Under the pieces are notes generated by a model that worked only from the letters and a program-made list of their open reading frames with translations, searched no databases and had not been told where the DNA came from. This document shows, in pieces, positions 58,201 to 64,000 of a stretch of 64,000 nt of DNA. The position numbers and the translations under genes were made by a program. Source of the stretch: Taudactylus pleione. Its lineage: Eukaryota > Chordata > Amphibia > Anura > Myobatrachidae. The DNA is taken from NCBI GenBank assembly GCA_031769625.1, contig JAUIMM010001596.1, forward strand, positions 186,001-250,000. The letters are read 5' to 3'. How positions within the stretch are numbered: position 1 is the stretch's first letter; the number at the start of each line of letters is the position of its first letter.

Positions 58201-60254
58201 ATCGGGCAAAAATTTTTTTCTTAAAAAATCCCCAAATTCTGCTTAAAACTTTCAGTAAACCTTAAAAAAGATTTGCTGCGGTGACAGAAGTTGATTTTGG
58301 TGCTTAATTTTGACACAGAACTCTCCGGAAATATATTTACCCGTATGAAAATTTCTGTAAGCCCTGGACCTTAAAAATCGGGCAAAAAATTTTTTCTTCA
58401 AAAATCACCAAATTCTGCTTAAAACTTTCAGTAAACCTTAAAAAAGATTTGCTGCGGTGACAGAAGTTGATTTTGGTGCTTAATTTTGACACAGAACTCT
58501 CCGGAAATATATTTACCCGTATGAAAATTTCTGTAAGCCCCGGACCTTAAAAATCGGCCAAAAATTTTTTTCTTCAAAAATCGCCAAATTCTGCTTAAAA
58601 CTTTCAGTAAACCTTAAAAAAGATTTGCTGCGGTGACAGAAGTTGATTTTGGTGCTTAATTTTGACACAGAACTCTCCGGAAATATATTTACCCGTATGA
58701 AAAATTCTGTAAGCCCCGGACCTTAAAAATCGGGCAAAAATTTTTTTCTTAAAAAATCCCCAAATTCTGCTTAAAACTTTCAGTAAACCTTAAAAAAGAT
58801 TTGCTGCGGTGACAGAAGTTGATTTTGGTGCTTAATTTTGACACAGAACTCTCCGGAAATATATTTACCCGTATGAAAATTTCTGTAAGCCCTGGACCTT
58901 AAAAATCGGGCAAAAAATTTTTTCTTCAAAAATCCCCAAATTCTGCTTAAAACTTTCAGTAAACCTTAAAAAAGATTTGCTGCAGTGACAGAAGTTGATT
59001 TTGGTGCTTAATTTTGACACAGAACTCTCCGGAAATATATTTACCCGTATGAAAATTTCTGTAAGCCCCGGACCTTAAAAATCGGGCAAAAAATTTTTTC
59101 TTCAAAAATCCCCAAATTCTGCTTAAAACTTTCAGTAAACCTTAAAAAAGATTTGCTGCGGTGACAGAAGTTGATTTTGGTGCTTAATTTTGACACAGAA
59201 CTCTCCGGAAATATATTTACCCGTATGAAAAATTCTGTAAGCCCCGGACCTTAAAAATCGGGCAAAAATTTTTTTCTTCAAAAATCCCCAAATTCTGCTT
59301 AAAACTTTCAGTAAACCTTAAAAAAGATTTGCTGCGGTGACAGAAGTTGATTTTGGTGCTTAATTTTGACACAGAACTTTCCGGAAAAATATTTACCCGT
59401 TTGCAAAATTCTGTAAGCCCCGGACCTTAAAAATCGGCCAAAAATTTTTTTCTTCAAAAATCCCCAAATTCTGCTTAAAACTTTCAGAAAACCTTAAAAA
59501 AGATTTGCTGCGTTGACAGAAGTTGATTTTGGTGCTTAATTTTCACACAGAACTCTCCGGAAATATATTTACCCGTATGAAAATTTCTGTAAGCCCCGGA
59601 CCTTAAAAATCGGGCAAAAAATTTTTTCTTCAAAAATCCCCAAATTCTGCTTAAAACTTTCAGTAAACCTTAAAAAAGATTTGCTGCAGTGACAGAAGTT
59701 GATTTTGGTGCTTAATTTTGACACAGAACTCTCCGGAAATATATTTACCCGTATGAAAATTTCTGTAAGCCCCGGACCTTAAAAATCGGGCAAAAAATTT
59801 TTTCTTCAAAAATCCCCAAATTCTGCTAAAAACTTTCAGTAAACATTAAAAAAGATTTGCTGCGGTGACAGAAGTTGATTTTGGTTCTTAATTTTGACAC
59901 AGAACTCTCTGGAAATATATTTACCCGTATGAAAATTTCTGTAAGCCCCGGACCTTAAAAATCGGCCAAAAAATTTTTTCTTCAAAAATCCCCAAATTCT
60001 GCTTAAAACTTTCAGTAAACCTTAAAAAAGATTTGCTGCGGTGACAGAAGTTGATTTTGGTGCTTAATTTTGACACAGAACTCTCCGGAAATATATTTAC
60101 CCGTATGAAAATTTCTGTAAGCCCCGGACCTTAAAAATCGGGCAAAAATTTTTTTCTTCAAAAATCCCCAAATTCTGCTTAAAACTTTCAGTAAACCTTA
60201 AAAAAGATTTGCTGCGGTGACAGAAGTTGATTTTGGTGCTTAATTTTGACACAG
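55265..60254. repeat. Satellite higher-order tandem duplication, 14 monomers (2464 bp)
   Basis: The sequence from 55265 to about 57790 is repeated from 57729 to about 60254 with an exact 2464 bp offset. Markers are CTCCAGAAATA (55331 and 57795), CAAAGATCCCC (offset 2464), ACTTTCCGGAAAAATATT (55505/57969 and 56911/59375) and TTGGTTCTTAATTTTG (57419/59883). The last five monomers are repeated again at an offset of 882 bp (ACTTTCCGG at 59375 and 60257). Confidence 0.85.
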
Positions 60255-63200
60255 AACTTTCCGGAAAAATATTTACCCGTTTGCAAAATTCTGTAAGCCC
60301 CGGACCTTAAAAATCGGCCAAAAATTTTTTTCTTCAAAAATCCCCAAATTCTGCTTAAAACTTTCAGAAAACCTTAAAAAAGATTTGCTGCGTTGACAGA
60401 AGTTGATTTTGGTGCTTAATTTTCACACAGAACTCTCCGGAAATATATTTACCCGTATGAAAATTTCTGTAAGCCCCGGACCTTAAAAATCGGCCAAAAA
60501 AAGTTTTCTTCAAAAATCCCCAAATTCTGCTTAAAACTTTCAGTAAACCTTAAAAAAGATTTGCTGCAGTGACAGAAGTTGATTTTGGTGCTTAATTTTG
60601 ACACAGAACTCTCCGGAAATATATTTACCCGTATGAAAATTTCTGTAAGCCCCGGACCTTAAAAATCGGGCAAAAAATTTTTTCTTCAAAAATCCCCAAA
60701 TTCTGCTAAAAACTTTCAGTAAACATTAAAAAAGATTTGCTGCGGTGACAGAAGTTGATTTTGGTTCTTAATTTTGACACAGAACTCTCTGGAAATATAT
60801 TTACCCGTATGAAAATTTCTGTAAGCCCCGGACCTTAAAAATCGGCCAAAAAATTTTTTCTTCAAAAATCCCCAAATTCTGCTTAAAACTTTCAGTAAAC
60901 CTTAAAAAAGATTTGCTGCGGTGACAGAAGTTGATTTTGGTGCTTAATTTTGACACAGAACTCTCCGGAAATATATTTACCCGTTTGAAAAATTCTGTAA
61001 GCCCCGGACCTTAAAAATCGGGCAAAATTTTTTCTCTTCAAATATCCCCAAATTCTGCTTAAAATTTTCAGTAAACCTTAAAAAAGATTTGATGCGGTGA
61101 CAGAAGTTGATTTTGGTGCTTAATTTTGACACAGAACTCTCCGGAAATATATTTACCCGTATGAAAATTTCTGTAAGCCCCGGACCTTAAAAATCGGCCA
61201 AAAAATGTTTTCTTCAAAAATCCCCAAATTCTGCTTAAAACTTTCAGTAAACCTTAAAAAAGATTTGATGCGGTGACAGAAGTTGATTTTGGTGCTTAAT
61301 TTTGACACAGAACTCTCCGGAAATATATTTACCCGTATGAAAAATCTGTAAGCCACGGACCTTAAAAATCGGGCAAAAATTTTTTTCTTCAAAAATCCCC
61401 AAATTCTGCTTAAAACTTTCAGTAAACCTTAAAAAAGATTTGCTGCGGTGACAGAAGTTGATTTTGGTGCTTAATTTTGACACAGAACTCTCCGGAAATA
61501 TATTTACCCGTATGAAAATTTCTGTAAGCCCCGGACCTTAAAAATCGGGCAAAAATTTTTTTCTTCAAAAATCCCCAAATTCTACTTAAAACTTTCAGTA
61601 AACCTTAAAAAAGATTTGATGCAGTGACAGAAGTTGATTTTGGTGCTTAATTTTGACAAAGAACTCTCCGGAAATATATTTACCCGTATGAAAATTTCTG
61701 TAAGCCCCGGACTTTAAAAATCGGCCAAAAAATTTTTTCTTCAAAAATCCCCAAATTCTGCTTAAAACTTTCAGTAAACCTTAAAAAAGATTTGCTGCGG
61801 TGACAGAAGTTGATTTTGGTGCTTAATTTTGACACAGAACTCTCCGGAAATATATTTACCCGTATGAAAATTTCTGTAAGCCCTGGACCTTAAAAATCGG
61901 GCAAAAAATTTTTTCTTCAAAAATCACCAAATTCTGCTTAAAACTTTCAGTAAACCTTAAAAAAGATTTGCTGCGGTGACAGAAGTTGATTTTGGTGCTT
62001 AATTTTGACACAGAACTCTCCGGAAATATATTTACCCGTATGAAAATTTCTGTAAGCCCCGGACCTTAAAAATCGGGCAAAAATTTTTTTCTTCAAAAAT
62101 CCCCAAATTCTGCTTAAAACTTTCAGTAAACCTTAAAAAAGATTTGCTGCGGTGACAGAAGTTGATTTTGGTGCTTAATTTTGACACAGAACTCTCCGGA
62201 AATATATTTACCCATATGAAAATTTCTGTAAGCCCCGGACCTTAAAAATCGGCCAAAAATTTTTTTCTTCAAAAATCCCCAAATTCTGCTTAAAACTTTC
62301 AGTAAACATTAAAAAAGATTTGCTGCGGTGACAGAAGTTGATTTTTGTGCTTAATTATGACACAGAACTCTCTGGAAATATATTTACCCGTATGAAAATT
62401 TCTGTAAGCCCCGGACCTTAAAAATCGGCCAAAAAATTTTTTCTTCAAAAATCCCGAAATTCTGCTTAAAACTTTCAGTAAACCTTAAAAAAGATTTGCT
62501 GCGGTGACAGAAGTTGATTTTGGTGCTTAATTTTGACACAGAACTCTCTGGAAATATATTTACCCGTATGAAAATTTCTGTAAGCCCCGGACCTTAAAAA
62601 TCGGCCAAAAAATTTTTTCTTCAAAAATCCCGAAATTCTGCTTAAAACTTTCAGTAAACCTTAAAAAAAATCTGCTGCGGTGACAGAAGTTGATTTTGGT
62701 GCTTAATTTTGACACAGAACTCTCCGGAAATATATTTACCCGTATGAAAAATTCTGTAAGCCCCGGAACTTAAAAATCGGCCAAAAATTTTTTTCTTCAA
62801 AAATCCTCAAATTCTGCTTAAAACTTTCAGTAAACCTTAAAAAAGATTTGCTGCGGTGACAGAAGTTGTTTTGGTGCTTAATTTTGACACAGAACTCTCC
62901 GGAAATATATTTACCCGTATGAAAAATCTGTAAGCCACGGACCTTAAAAATCGGGCAAAAATTATTTTCTTCAAAAATCGCCAAATTCTGCTTAAAACTT
63001 TCAGTAAACCTTAAAAAAGTTTTGCTGCGGTGACAGAAGTTGATTTTGGTGCTTAATTTTGACACAGAACTCTCCGGAAATATATTTACCCGTATGAAAA
63101 TTTCTGTAAGCCCCGGACCTTAAAAATCGGGCAAAAATTTTTTCTTCAAATATCCCCAAATTCTGCTTAAAATTTTCAGTAAACCTTAAAAAAGATTTGA

Positions 63201-64000
63201 TGCGGTGACAGAAGTTGATTTTGGTGCTTAATTTTGACACAGAACTCTCCGGAAATATATTTACCCGTATGAAAATTTCTGTAATCCCCGGACCTTAAAA
63301 ATCGGGCAAAAAATTTTTTCTTCAAAAATCCCCAAATTCTGCTTAAAACTTTCAGTAAACCTTAAAAAAGATTTGCTGCGGTGACAGAAGTTGATTTTGG
63401 TGCTTAATTTTGACACAGAACTCTCCGGAAATATATTTACCCGTATGAAAATTTCTATAAGCCCCGGACCTTAAAAATCGGCCAAAAAATTTTTTCTTCA
63501 AAAATCCCCAAATTCTGCTTAAAACTTTCAGTAAACCTTAAAAAAGATTTGCTGCGGTGACAGAAGTTGATTTTGGTGCTTAATTTTGACAAAGAACTCT
63601 CCGGAAATATATTTACCCGTATGAAAATTTCTGTAAGCCCCGAACCTTAAAAATCGGCCAAAAAATTTTTTCTTCAAAAATCCCCAAATTCTGCTTAAAA
63701 CTTTCAGTAAACCTTAAAAAAGATTTGCTGCGGTGACAGAAGTTGATTTTGGTGCTTAATTTTGACACAGAACTCTCCGGAAATATATTTACCCGTATGA
63801 AAATTTCTGTAAGCCCTGGACCTTAAAAATCGGGCAAAAAATTTTTTCTTCAAAAATCACCAAATTCTGCTTAAAACTTTCAGTAAACCTTAAAAAAGAT
63901 TTGCTGCGGTGACAGAAGTTGATTTTGGTGCTTAATTTTGACACAGAACTCTCCGGAAATATATTTACCCGTTTGAAAAATTCTGTAAGCCCCGGACCTT

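Larger units (their letters stand above)
36995..64000. repeat. 176 bp satellite array, right segment
   Basis: About 153 monomers of the same satellite in the same orientation run to the window edge, with no insertion or gene. The segment is rich in multi-monomer duplications (listed separately). Subtypes include one with ACTTTCCGGAAAAATATT and TTTGCAAAATTCTG, followed by CAGAAAACC, GCGTTGACAG and TTTTCACACAG. Another has CTCTCTGGAAATA next to CTAAAAACTTTCAG and AAACATTAAAAAAG. Confidence 0.97.

Overview
This window is eukaryotic heterochromatin, not a prokaryotic locus. About 49.7 kb of the 64 kb is one tandem satellite with a 176 bp monomer. I estimate about 280 copies, all head to tail in one orientation. 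Two full-length, two-ORF LINE (non-LTR) retrotransposons interrupt it, both reading on the minus strand. No host gene, tRNA, rRNA or CRISPR array is visible. The elements have a three-CCHC-knuckle ORF1 protein and an ORF2 with an APE-type endonuclease, a reverse transcriptase and a terminal CCHC motif. That architecture best fits the L1-like Tx1 clade, known from amphibians and fish, so a vertebrate, perhaps an amphibian, is the likely source. This assignment is from recognition, not a search.

Layout: satellite array 1-7393; LINE copy 1, 7394-14508 (minus); satellite 14533-29841; LINE copy 2, 29842-36970 (minus); satellite 36995-64000. Each LINE, in its own sense, has a short 5' UTR of about 150 bp, ORF1 (1006 or 1014 aa), a gap of 66 or 57 nt, ORF2 (1125 codons) and a 3' UTR of about 0.5 kb. 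The 3' UTR ends AATAAAGAAGCATA with no poly(A) tail. Copy 2 has both ORFs open. Copy 1 has an open ORF1, but two in-frame TGA codons break its ORF2.

The most notable signal is that both LINEs sit at exactly the same base of the satellite monomer, after ...GGTGACAGAA on the plus strand, in the same orientation and with the same 3' terminal sequence. Copy 1 has a perfect 24 bp target-site duplication. Copy 2 has a 24 nt segment at the same place that differs from its left partner at 6 positions. The flanking monomers and the element sequences differ, so these look like two independent insertions by a site-specific, satellite-targeting LINE family. ORF1 would bind and package the RNA. The ORF2 endonuclease would nick the satellite, and its reverse transcriptase would copy the RNA from the nick.

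The satellite is not homogeneous. Monomers fall into subtypes marked by linked variants, and blocks of several monomers recur at fixed offsets (1233, 1408, 2112, 2464 and about 3343 bp). This records repeated unequal exchange or amplification. All offsets were read by eye from diagnostic variants, and no alignment was run.
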